From: Sipunculus nudus
Lineage: Eukaryota; Annelida; Sipuncula; Golfingiida; Sipunculidae
Reading direction: 5' to 3'
Length of the DNA stretch: 64,000 nucleotides
NCBI GenBank assembly: GCA_026874595.1
Contig: CM049316.1
Span: 43,353,695 to 43,417,694 of the forward strand
In this document: in pieces, positions 34,602 through 45,660 of the stretch
How positions within the stretch are numbered: the stretch's first letter is position 1
Layout: each line of letters starts with the position of its first letter
Position numbers and translations under genes: made by a program
The notes under the pieces: generated by a model
What the model was told of the DNA's origin: nothing
The model's input: only the letters and a program-made list of their open reading frames with translations
Databases searched by the model: none

Positions 34602-34923
34602 CAAAAAGTGGGGAGGGGGATATATACCCCTGTGCCCCCCATATTGACGCCCTTGTGTACCAGAACATTTCACACAAAATACATAACATGTAGTACCAGA
34701 AGTTTTCGATTATCATCATGAATTCATGATATGATGTATAAAATGATCATATACTATTAAAGCAAAAAGTGGGGAGGGGGATATATACCCCTGTGCCCCC
34801 CATATTGACGCCCTTGTGTACCAGAACATTTCACACAAAATACATAACATGTAGTACCAGAAGTTCTCGATTATCATCATGAATTCATGATATGATGTAT
34901 AAAATGATCATATACTATTAAAG
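34602..34923. repeat. Perfect-looking 161-bp tandem duplication
   Basis: CAAAAAGTGGGGAGGGGGATA...CTATTAAAG occurs at 34602-34762 and again at 34763-34923. The only obvious difference is TTTTCGATT versus TCTCGATT. Near identity means a very recent duplication or an assembly artefact. The unit contains the palindrome CATCATGAATTCATGATATGATG. Confidence 0.9.
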
Positions 34924-37900
34924 CAATAAAAGCATGTGTTAGTTTTGAACTACTGCAATAAATGTAGGTACTCACTGTCAACATGCCTCACGAATGCCAA
35001 CACAAATGCAACCTTAACAATACAGGTCAAATCAATGGGGCAGAAAGACTGATTTGTTTATTCTTCCTTAATAATAGTAACCCGGCCAGTTCATCTACTA
35101 ACACCATGAATTATTCCAGTATTACTACAATTAGCAGGTGTGACCCATCTACCTGATCCCACGTTCCCTCTTAATAAGGTCACGGTTACACAGGTATGAT
35201 GCAATACCAATGACTGCTGGGTAGGTACCTTGACAACAAAGTCTCACTGGAGTTTCACAACCCTCAGAAATACTGTTGTTGGCTACATAATCATAGAGTA
35301 AAATTTTTTAGATTTATTAAGACTTCCCATTCTCCATTATACCTATTCAATGAAGCAACCAAAATAATTAACTCGAAGAGAATTTAAAGTACATTACAGT
35401 ATTTGTCAGTTATGGTTGCTATGTTTTAATATATGTATAATATTATCTGATGACTTTTTTTTATACTGCTTTATCAACACAATTCCTTTAACAATTACAG
35501 ATATCTACCAAAGCAACAGAGCAAAGATCATCATTGCAAGTAACTGGATAATTAAACAGCCTACCCCAAATCTGTTACAAACCTGTGTTGTCCTGCAGTG
35601 TTAACACTGGTATTGTACCAGACTAACTCAAGCCCTAATGTGTTAAGACAGCAAAGGTGAGACATTCCTGAGCAGGCTAGACTAGTCTGCTGATGTCAGC
35701 TGTCAAATTTAATTCCAAGCTGAGGTCACTGGATACAGTGTAACATCTTTTACCTTGCTATGACAATATCACTTGGTCAAAGTGGATTTCTAAATTCTAT
35801 TGGTTAACATTACTGCCAAAATATATTATCTTGTTTCACAGACATTGGGTCTTCTTTTGAAATTCTAACCAAGACTACCTGGTATTACTTTTCACATTTC
35901 TGAAGATTCTTTTACTACTACATGTACTTATTCTTAATTTATACATTTTTTACAATAATATTTTCTGATTTTCTATTCTTTGTCACTTAGTACTTTTTTG
36001 GAATTTGAGGATTTATCCATTTTTACTGTCTGAATGTTGTACAGTACATTTCCTAAATTATATCCATTTTCAAATCATTAACTTACATCAGTGATCAAAT
36101 CAATTCTGTGGTAGAATTTTTTGCCAGAGTTTCAAATGCGCGATATTCATGAATTTATTGCGAAAATAAAACCTTTGTGAATAAGAGGTCCCTCAAGAGA
36201 CAAAATTGACAAGCAAAATGGTAACATCAAAAATAGATCGTACATAACATTAAACATATTGTATATGTTCAAAGACTAATATTTTAAATATCAGATCTTT
36301 CCTATTGTCTCAGTCTGCCATTAACAAACAATATCATTTATTAGTAAGATTATGGGCATAAACTGCATATAGTATTTGAACCCTCATGAAACACTGAAAA
36401 GGTGAAAATCGCGAATTTTTACCTTGCAAATATGAAGCAAACCACTGTATATAATTTATTAGACAAAGATGTACATTTTTCTATGCAGGTATTACTGGCT
36501 AATGATGACTACAGTAATGCCTCGGGCCCCTGAAAGTTAAATATTTAACTCACTAGATTTTCAGCTACTTAGTTAAGAAAGGAAACAGGAGTATTGTACT
36601 TGAAATCTTAAATCTGTAAATCATTTTAAATCTAGTCCAGAACAGAGTTCTACAGTTTCATATATCATCAGTACATTTAAAGGAATAAAAACATATAGTT
36701 TACATTTTTAGTATTAATGGATTTTTTGTATGTAACTGGCCTCGATTCTAATAATAACACTGCTTGTAAACTGCCCAAAATCATACTGAGGTCCTTTTTA
36801 ATTTAAGTTTGTTAGGGTTTCAAATTTGCATTATTCGCAAATGAAATATAAATGAACAATTCAGCCTCATTTTTAATATAAATTTATGTATGTTTTCCAC
36901 ATGACTTCACCTGTGGGTTTTAAACTAAAAGTTGAAAAGCAGGGGAAAAGTTACTAGGAAGGTACCAAAAAGGTTATAAATATCAGTTAGATGTCATTAA
37001 AAGTATCCACAACAAAAGTGGGAAAGCAAAAAATTGAAATTAGAAATAATAACATATATTTCATGTATAATCAAAGACGGACATTACAAATAACATCAGA
37101 TCCTTCACATTATTTGCCTAAAGGGGAAAAGAATTTCTGCCCACTGTTATGGATTCTTGTTAAATTATTAAGACCAACGCAGATATTAAATAATGTTTTC
37201 ATGGAGATTCTATGTGTATTGGTTAGTTTGGTAAGATCGCTAAAATGAAACCCTAGCAAAACAAAGTAAAAGTGAAAATCATGGAATATGAGCCTCACAA
37301 AAATGAAGACAACCTCAGTATTCCAAAAAGAAAGAAAATCTTTTTATATAAATGTGCCTTCTTTTCTTTCACTGTAAGGGTATATGGCAACACTGAACAG
37401 GGACCTCCCAGTTTTTCTGATGTGCTGCATATACTTCAATTTACTTCATTTATTTTAAGACATATTTTTCAAGGTTACATGAAATGTTGATTATTCAAAG
37501 AACATAAGCTATCTTTACTCTCACAGTTTACAGGAAGTGCTTTATAATGAATACTCATTAACTTGTTATTTGCAGGGCTTTGCCCTATTTTAGAGTCTCA
37601 AACAAGCACAATTTTAAACAGTTTCTTGATTGGCTTTGCAACACAGTTCAGAACAGAACAGTACAAAAACAAATATAATGTAACTTCACATTATACAGAT
37701 CGCAATCGGGTTAAAAATATCTAATCATCAATGAAAAAAATGATATTCATCAATGAGAAAAGATATATTCCTACATCTGTCCACTAACTGTATGTAATAC
37801 TGTGCCCTATAATGCTATATTTAAATATTGACAAGTAGTATAGGCTGTATAGCAGGGTTTCTTTCAAACAAAAAGTACACTACCTGGCCTTGTAGTCAAA

Positions 37901-38399
37901 CTGACCACCTCCTTTGTGAAACTGTTGAAATATTTAACTTTCATTTTCAATTTTTTGTGCAACCACATAAAAATTTATTCCAATAAAAATTATTCTACCA
38001 TACAAGGAAATAAGAAAAGTTCATTGCAATATATATATATATGTATGACTTATATTACACCTGCATATCATCCCTTGTAATTCTTCAAATTGACATTAAC
38101 CTTCAATGTCATATTATGACTCAGAAGAAATCCTGTATACTGTATGAAATTAAACTTGAACCATGGCCCATCTTCAAAAGAGTGTATTTAATTATTATAC
38201 ATCTTTTAGAGTCGGGCTTTTTCATGATCATATATTATGCCTTTGCAAGACCAAACAAATAAATGTTCAGCCTCGCAGAGTTTACAAAAAATTTATGGTT
38301 TTAATATGGATAAATAAGCCATCTATCGATTTTTGGGTTTGGTACGGACTGGTCAGTTCGATAACACAATGACTTGGCCAGCTATACGCCATTAACGCA
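34924..38399. other. Long AT-rich region, no gene seen
   Basis: No coding signal, TIR or tandem structure stands out over 3.4 kb. It lies upstream of TP53INP and could be intronic. A short TA tract lies at 38030-38042. Confidence 0.4.
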
Positions 38400-39455
38400 C
38401 ACAACTTGCCAATCAGCTGTGGTGGGTGGGCGTTGACCGACCACAGCCAGGTTTGTATCACGCACTGAGCCAACGGGCATCATCAGTGATACCAGACGTG
38501 GTGCTCGAATCGTCCTCATACAATAACCAAAACCGACAGAATAACCGCTTTGCAAATGAAAATATCGAAAATTTGAGGTAATAAATGCAAAAGGTTAAAT
38601 GGAAGTCACGGAGCCCTGGCAACTGCGCACCCCGATAATTTGCACTCAAAATCACAGGGACTCTGTCGAAATTCCTCATATCCATGGACGATGTTTTCTA
38701 CCTTAGCAACAGAATCAGCGCATAGAAAACATGAACTGTACCAGAGTTGATTTTCAAAATGTGTTTGTAATCGCACCTGGAATAACCGAGAAAAAGCCAG
38801 AACCCTGGAAATTGACATCAGTTTCGGCTCAAGCCTGGCTTGCCAATGGCGGAAGAATGACCCTTTTTTGCGATCTAATAGTCAAATATCACGAAATAGC
38901 CTGCATTAGATGGCATCCCTACCTTTTTCTGAAGACAAAATCACAAAAATCTGACGGATGATTGGTGAGACGGTGCGAAATATGACGCCTTTCGGAGAAC
39001 TAGACTAGATCTATTGTGACAGCAACACAGAATTTGCTCCCAACACGCAGCAATTGTTTACGTTTACATTTCCCTGGGATTTCATTGGTTAATCCAGCGT
39101 AACCTGGCCAGCAAACGCAATTTGATTGGTTGGCGCACACGAGGCTAAAGGATTGTATAACGAGGTCACTGTAAAAGGAATAATTTATGCAGTGACCTAT
39201 CAATCTTGACCTTCGATCGTGTTTATATCACGTGAACGTTTTATTCCGCGGAGCTGAATGATGACAAATAGGTCACGCTAGTGCAGCGCCCTCTAACAGA
39301 TGACGACATCGAACATTGTCACATAATACCGCGAGATGGCGCTCAGCCAAAAATGATGAGTGCACGAAACGGCCCACTCGGAACAACTCGTTTCATCCTC
39401 GAGTGTCCTCGGTAGCAGATAACGAATGCGGACGAGAAGTTCCGAGTGGAAACTG
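38400..39455. promoter_or_regulatory. GC-richer block, candidate TP53INP promoter region
   Basis: CpG-containing motifs are denser here than in the surrounding 10 kb (e.g. ACCCCGATAATT, ATTCCGCGGAGC, TACCGCGAGATGGCGC). TCACGTGA, the CLEAR/M-box form of the E-box recognised by TFEB/MITF factors that control autophagy genes, occurs at 39228-39235. A hairpin CCACTCGGAAC / GTTCCGAGTGG lies at 39374-39384 and 39439-39449. The distance to the first coding exon is about 8 kb. Assignment as a promoter is an inference from composition and position. Confidence 0.25.
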
Positions 39456-40396
39456 CCTTGTCATCATTCACACAGTCATGAACTTCCGCCTATCAGCGCA
39501 AACTGTGTATGATAACATAAATTATATAAAAAAGGTAAATTCTCACCGTAAAAAACTGCAAGAATCTTATTTTTTTATAATTATTTTTAAATTTAACGGA
39601 GGTAAAAATAAATAATACACCAAATTATCGATAGTGCATGAACGCGTGCAAACGCCCCCCCCCCCCCACCCCCCAAAAAAAAAAAATCTGCGAAGTGAAC
39701 TGCCAGGTCATGATTGTACAATTCATAGGAATCTACAGTGTCGACATAAGTGAAATTACTGATTAACCAATCTTTTGTCAGTTGTATGTATTTGCTGTGT
39801 TTACAATGCACTAGATCTACATTCAAAGTGTTTATATGGCATTCCACAATGTTGTCCCCGTTGTCACGTGTCAACCAGTCAACAAAAACGCAAATATTTA
39901 ACCTTAAATGTGACTCACTTTGCGGATTGTTATTTCCCGAGAATGAATTAATCCGTTTGTTCCCATGCCTGTTACATCCAGTGTTAGGCTGGACCATATA
40001 ACGCCGATATTGTCACAGAAAATTTGCGATCGATCAGGATCCTGTCCACGCCACATGTTTGTACCGAGCGATAATATGTATCTGCAGTGCCATCTGGCGG
40101 GTAACTCTTAAACAAGTTGAAGGGGGGGGGGGGGGGGGGGGGTCACTGAACAGAAGAAACAAGCACACAAACACCAAAAGAACTTTAAAAAGTTGATAAT
40201 ATATCTTTCGGTTGTCTTTTTTAATTGTATTGTTTATAAATAATATGTCGAAGTTTGTACCATATAAGGTAATTTAAAGGGCAGTCAATAAAATTTTACT
40301 GTTTAAATAGCAAAACTCAGTGTACTGTGATTTCTATAAAAAAATAAATACCGTCATTATTGTGTGAGATTCATTTTATTATTGTTGTTATTATTA
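39456..40396. other. Intergenic with long C and G runs
   Basis: A C14 run with a following A tract (39655-39685) and a G21 run (40122-40142). Opposing open frames at 39593-40001 have no supporting motifs. The poly-Gly stretch in one of them is the C run. Confidence 0.5.
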
Positions 40397-42113
40397 GCTC
40401 AGCTGACTATAAGTCATCTGAGCTATAGTCGTGGTCCATTGTCCGTCGTCCGTCCGTCTGTCCGTCCGTTAGACTGGCACGTTTTGAAACCGTTAGACCT
40501 ACGAATCCAAAATTCGGCATACTGTTAGAATTCCCCAAGATCTCCTACCAAACCAAAAACTGGGTCATTGCGACTTCGTTCCTCGAGAAATTAAGGAAAA
40601 ACCTCAAAACTCCATTAAAAACATGTTATCACACTTCAGGACAGCCTAATATAAAAACTACTTATTTGTTTTTCTTAATATATTTACCAGAAGTATTCTC
40701 CTATATATTTCCTATAGGCCTAGACATGAAGTCCGTTCTTAAAGTTATGGACCCGAACAAATTGGACTTTGTAAAAAAATCAGGAAAAAAATTTACTCAA
40801 CACGAAAATTGTTGAAACTATAGACATTTTTCCAAGTTTGTAACTTTGTTTAAATAAGATTTAATTGATTTAATTTTCACAGCATGTAAACATAAGTATT
40901 TCATTTGTTTAAATCTGAAATTTGAATATGAAGCTTGAAAAATAGGCCAGTTATTGAATTTTTTCTTGAAGCTCTATTATATTCACTTGTTTTTGTCCAG
41001 ATGCAGACAGCCAATTTCTGGTCACTGAAGGTCATCTATGCCAGGGTTCCTGATTTTTTACAGTCACTGGGGGAGATCCTCTGCCCCTCCCCGCAAACCC
41101 TACCTATCAAGTGTTATGCAGTAATTGATATTGTTTGCACTGTATTTCCTTAATTGTTAAACTGTTTCCACTCCAATATACAAAACTTTCATTGAAAAAG
41201 TTTTTCAAGGAGTAATCCAGAAGATATTGTGTTAATGTAGCATTTTTTAAGAAAACAATTTTTTAAATGATTTCAACAAATCAAAATAAAATTAAACCCA
41301 TCAGTATGCATAAATGTATTAAATATGAAGCAAATAAAGGATGAATAAAAGCACAATTGTGAAATCGGAATGAAACATTTTTTAAAAATATATCTGACAA
41401 GATTGAGATTTATGATGATGCAATTACGAATTATGACTCAACTTTTATATTCAGATATATATGTCATATTGGAAATGTATAGAAATATAAACTTAAAATA
41501 AAAAACAATTGATGTGATAAAAAATGAAGATATGATACCAACATTTAATCATAATTTTCCTTTCTCAGCAGAATTGGAGATCAGGCTTTGTTTAGCCTGT
41601 ATGTATATGCAGAAGTGTAGTTAATCCCACCATACATGTTACTCCCATCATTCCACCACCCCCCCCCCTACACACACACACACACCACCACCACCACACC
41701 CCAACCAAGTCCTTGCATCTGTGGACTGGGGACATCAGTTATATTTCAAATGTATACATTTTATAAAATAAAAAAAAGTAGATTTAGTAATATAGATATT
41801 TTCAAAAAAATATGATCCAGTTGAAAAAATTACTGAACTGTCAACAATTTATCAAAAAGCCAACCAATGATCATGTCAATAATATACATCTTATGTTCAC
41901 AATGCTTCATTTTTAACATTAGGAAATGCATGGTTCGGTCACAAAATATTATTTACAACAATTTCTTACTCATCAATACAAAACAATCATGTCAACCAGC
42001 CATGGCCTTTATAACCTTTTCCTCTTAGACTTTATCTCAATTTGATATTATTTTAGATTTTACCTTCAAGGTCAACTTCAGCAGGGCACAGTGACCCATG
42101 GGTCCCTTGTTAT
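40397..42113 (+). repeat. AGCTCAGCTGA-family dispersed repeat, longest copy
   Basis: Begins AGCTCAGCTGACTATAAGTCATCTGAGCTATAG and then has GTCCGTCGTCCGTCCGTCTGTCCGTCCG, GTTTTGAAACCGTTAGACCTACGAATCCAAAATTCGGCATA. It appears to end at GTGACCCATGGGTCCCTTGTTA (42089-42110). Both ends are typical of a very common bivalve repeat. The interior 40.6-42.0 kb is AT-rich with no transposase. Whether both ends belong to one insertion is inferred. Confidence 0.5.
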
Positions 42114-42473
42114 TATTATTATTATTAACTCATATTTTCCCTCAACATTATTATCATTATTGAGGATTGGCCCATGGCCCATTAGCGCAACTTAAACCTT
42201 CGGATATGTGACCTAGGATCACTTTTTTTTATAAAAGCAATAATCATTTCGTCTCTTGACCCCTGTTTATGGCCATATCGTTAAATTCCCTGATTTTAAA
42301 GATCAAGAAGTGCATTAACCCTCCGAATATTCCGACTGGCGGTCAATGTGTAGATGGATCGACTTCGGAAGAAAAATTTTACTTTATTATGTTATAAAAA
42401 ATTAGTTCCATTATATAATCCTTACCCTCAGCTTTTATCGTCTCAAACTTTTAAGTAATCTTTAATATTTATC

Positions 42474-42517
42474 TAGATGATGATGATTATGATGATTATG
42501 ATGATTATGATGATTTG
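42474..42517. repeat. (GATGATTAT)n microsatellite
   Basis: Repeats of ATGATTATG with GATGAT, about 40 bp, uninterrupted. Confidence 0.85.
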
Positions 42518-42591
42518 CCTCTAAGCCCTCTGTGTCACGATGCTCGACAATCACCTATAGAGTATTAGTAAAGCAAAAAAAAAAAAAAAAA

Positions 42592-42984
42592 TCGGCTTCT
42601 ATGGCTCAGGGGTAGAGCACAGGACTCAAAGCCGGGAGGACGTTAGTTCAAATCTTAGCTGAGGCGGTGAGATTTTCACAGTCGGCCCCAACCCAGGATG
42701 AGCGCTCTGCAGGCTTAATGGGAAGGCTGTGTCCCACATGCAGCCGCGAATCACTCGCAAATGAGTGAGTCTTTGGGGGGGGGGGTGTTAAGTCCAAGGA
42801 ATGGGGATGATTGCACACCCAGGACCCACATATGACACCGGGCCTAGGTGACACCAGGATACAAAAATAATATGACAGGAAGCGAGTGCTACCGCCCTGT
42901 AACGCTCGTAGACCCAAACCGAAATGAACCACTGCAGATGTACATACATAAATTAAGAATTATAGAGCAAAAAAAAAAAAAAAA
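42592..42984 (+). repeat. tRNA-derived SINE (family 1), full-length copy
   Basis: The head is CGGCTTCTATGGCTCAGGGG with A box TGGCTCAGGGGTAGAGCA (42602-42618). The B box is GTTAGTTCAAATC (42642-42654). The body includes GCAGGCTTAATGGGA and CACCGGGCCTAGGTGACACCAGGATA. The tail motif is CTGCAGATGTACATACATA, followed by A16. AGCAAAAAAAA stands on both sides and may be the target duplication or simply two poly-A tracts. The same head, body and tail occur inverted at 49387-49722. Confidence 0.85.
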
Positions 42985-43282
42985 CTGGAGGCGGTAACAC
43001 CCATAAAAAAATCTTTATAAAGGGGGGGGATCCCTGATCTTCACAAAAAAGTCATTTAAATTTATTTTGCTATATATTCCTTTATATAACAAGGCCTACA
43101 GACCTAATGCGCACCTGTGCAATCAGATTACACCAGGTATAATACTTTAATGCTGGACCATTACTTTTCAAGAACATGTGTAACATGTATATGAACAATG
43201 CAAGTACATAACACTTTGAACAAGAAACAATTAAACAAACATCACTGCTGAAATTCTAGCATGGGTGCACACAACACAAAAA

Positions 43283-44400
43283 CTAGAATACGGGTAGTCA
43301 ACAAGCGACTACTTGTATCAACCAAAATCAGAGTGGGACGGGTGAAATGAGGCATGGATTGAGTGGCAAGGGGAAAAAGAGTGAGGTGTGTTGCATAATA
43401 GCCTGGATGTCTGCAGCCGAAATGTGTATGTAGGTTGCGCCATCTACCACAAACTCCAGAAAGCTGTCAAAGATGTATAATCATGCAAAATTTTATGCAC
43501 ACAAGTCAAACCACTACTGAGATATGAGGGATTTTATCCCGACGGACGATGAGCAAAAATGGTGGCAGGTGGCGCCACCAATTTTGTGTATGATTAAGAG
43601 CTATGTGAGATCTATATACATGCAAAATTTCAGGGGATATGTCAAACCAGTCCTGAGATATAAGCCTAAATGTTTGCAGCGCATACATAAACGTAGGTGG
43701 TGCCACCTGCCACAAAATCCAGAAAGCTATCCAAGATGTATAAACCTGCAAAATTTTAGGCAGATATGTCAAACCACTGCCGAGAGATGAGTGATTTGAT
43801 CCCACGGCAAACAAACAGACGGACACTGTGCAAAAATGATTGCAGGTGGCGCCACCAGATTTGCGTATGATAAAAAGCTATGTGAGATCTATAAACATGC
43901 AAAATTTTTGCCCAATCAGTCAAATGGTTCTAGAGATATGAGCTTAGATGTCTGCAGCGTAAATTTGAATGTAGGTGGCGCCACCTGCCATAAAATCAAG
44001 AAAGCTGTCAAAGATGTATAAACCTGCAAAATTTCAGGTGGATAAGTCAAACCACTGCCGAGATATGTGTGATTTTATCCCAAGGCAGATGAACAGATGG
44101 AAACTGTGCAAAAATGGTTGCAGGTGGCGCCACCAGTTTTGCGTATGATAAAGAGCTTTGGGAGATCTATACACATGTAAAATTTTGGCCCAACTGGTCA
44201 AACGGTTCCCGAGATATGAACTTGGATGTCTGCAGCTTAAACATGATGTAGGTGGCGCCACCTGTCATAATATCAATGAAGTGGTCCAAGATGTATACAC
44301 ATGCGAAATTTCAGGTCAATAAGTCCAACCAATGCAGAGATATGAGTGTTTTTATCTCACTTGGAGGCAGATGAACAGATGGACGCTGTGCAAATATCAA
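43283..44400 (+). repeat. Palindrome-centred tandem-repeat element, copy C
   Basis: Opens AACTAGAATACGGGTAGTCAACAAGCGACTACTTGTATC. GGTGGCGCCACC (or one change from it) lies at 43568, 43696, 43845, 43974, 44123 and 44251. Spacings are 128, 149, 129, 149, 128 bp, so two alternating monomers form a dimer of about 277 bp. Each monomer also has a GATCTATA.ACATGCAAAATTT or GATGTATAAACCTGCAAAATTT block and GTCAAACC..T.C.GAGATATGAG. The two monomer types share the palindrome and these blocks but differ elsewhere. The cleanest of the three copies. Confidence 0.85.
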
Positions 44401-44402
44401 AG

Positions 44403-44700
44403 AAAATGCAGTTAGAAAAAAATAAAATTTGGTGATGCTAGCACCTGCCATTTTTGAGATAGGTATGGTTAACTAGAGTCGACGCACGACGCACTGACGC
44501 ACGATGGACGATGCAGCAACATTGCATTAGCTCACAGGTTCGCTAAAAATCTGATAATTTTTTAGATGACAAATCTTTTGCAAAAAAATGGTGATGCTTG
44601 CTCCTGTCCGTTATGAGATAGCTATGACGCACGACGGAAGACGGTCGATGCCACACCATTGCATAAGCTCACAGATTCGCTAAAAATGCAAACCAAGTTT
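44403..44700 (+). repeat. GGTGATGCTAGC-type dispersed repeat, two copies
   Basis: AAATTTGGTGATGCTAGCACCTGCC...TTTGAGATAG.TATG, then GACGCACGACG, then CATTGCAT.AGCTCACAG.TTCGCTAAAAAT, appears at 44425-44550 and again at 44578-44690. More copies lie at 45230-45270 and 45475-45655. Confidence 0.7.
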
Positions 44701-44749
44701 TTTCAAACAGCTGAAAGATATAGTTCCAATAATCTGGGAAATCTGCGTC

Positions 44750-44874
44750 GAGACATTGTGTCTAGACGTCTAGAAGCTGTGTCTAGACATCTAGACGCTG
44801 TGTCTAGACGTCTAGACACTGTGTCTAGACGTTGTCTAGACGTCTAGACACATTGTCTAGACACCCGCCAGAGC
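44750..44874. repeat. TCTAGACGTCTAGA palindrome array
   Basis: The 14-bp perfect palindrome TCTAGACGTCTAGA occurs at 44761, 44803 and 44835, with degenerate half units between, joined by ACACTGTG or AGCTGTG spacers. The open frame at 44659-44847 reflects this repeat only. Confidence 0.8.
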
Positions 44875-45224
44875 CAGGTCAGTTGCCATGGTGATGTCTG
44901 GACCCCACCCGGTTGTACTGAGTGACCTCTTGACTATGTTGCTGAACTCAGCATGTTATCAAATCTGTTTTCAAACACAGAAAGCCTTTTTCTATTGGCT
45001 ACAATGCTTTTTAAAGCTGTAGTGACCCAACCTATTCTTATAAAACTGGCAGAACCCTACCATAGAATAATTCTTGTAAAGTTTAAACCAATCATTTTAA
45101 CAGTTTCATCATAAATCAGTGTATAAGCTAGAAGAGTTTAAAATTACATTTTCGCTTGTAAAAAACAGATCAAGGTAGATGGCGCCACCAATACCTTAAT
45201 TTCAAATATGACATATGTGACAAA

Positions 45225-45660
45225 CATTGGTATAAAATTTGGTGATTATAGCTCTAGCCGTTTCTGATATTTTAATTTAACTGTGCTTTCTTGGACAGAT
45301 GACTAAGTTCAACCTCCTGTAACTCGACAAAAAATCTCCGAACTGGAACCATTCGAACAAACTTGAGAGAGATTGTTCCAGGGATCATTTCTGTGAAATA
45401 TTGGACAATTTGGCTGGAAAGTTTCGATGGAGAAGATTTTGTAAGCATTTTTAGTTTTTTCCCTATAAAATCTAAGAAAATGCAGTTAGAAAAAAAAAAT
45501 AAACAAAATTTTTTTTTTTTAGATGACTGATTATTTGCAAAAAATTTGGTGATGCTAGCTCCTGCCGTTTTTGAGATAGCTATGGTTAACGTACAGACGA
45601 CGCACGACGTACGATGCCACACCATCGCATAAGCGCACAGGTTCGCTAAAAAATAGGTAC
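45225..45660. repeat. GGTGATGCTAGC-type repeat, further copies
   Basis: Copies of the family at 44.4 kb lie at 45230-45270 and 45475-45655, with GATGCTAGCTCCTGCCGTTTTTGAGATAGCTATGGTTAACG, ACGACGCACGACG and AAGCGCACAGGTTCGCTAAAAA. The 141-residue minus-strand open frame 45272-45697 lies across them and has no recognisable domain. A stray GGCGCCACC lies at 45180. Confidence 0.65.

Noticed and set aside
39593-39997. 134-residue minus-strand open frame
   Set aside because: Includes a poly-Gly run from a C14 tract; no motif, and an equally long frame is open on the other strand.
42592-42665. Possible functional tRNA gene
   Set aside because: The tRNA-like head continues into a 370-bp body with a poly-A tail and has a second genomic copy, so it is a SINE.
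43283-44400. CRISPR array
   Set aside because: Regularly spaced palindromes resemble one superficially, but the units are 128-149 bp, the intervening DNA is also repeated, and the sequence is animal nuclear DNA.
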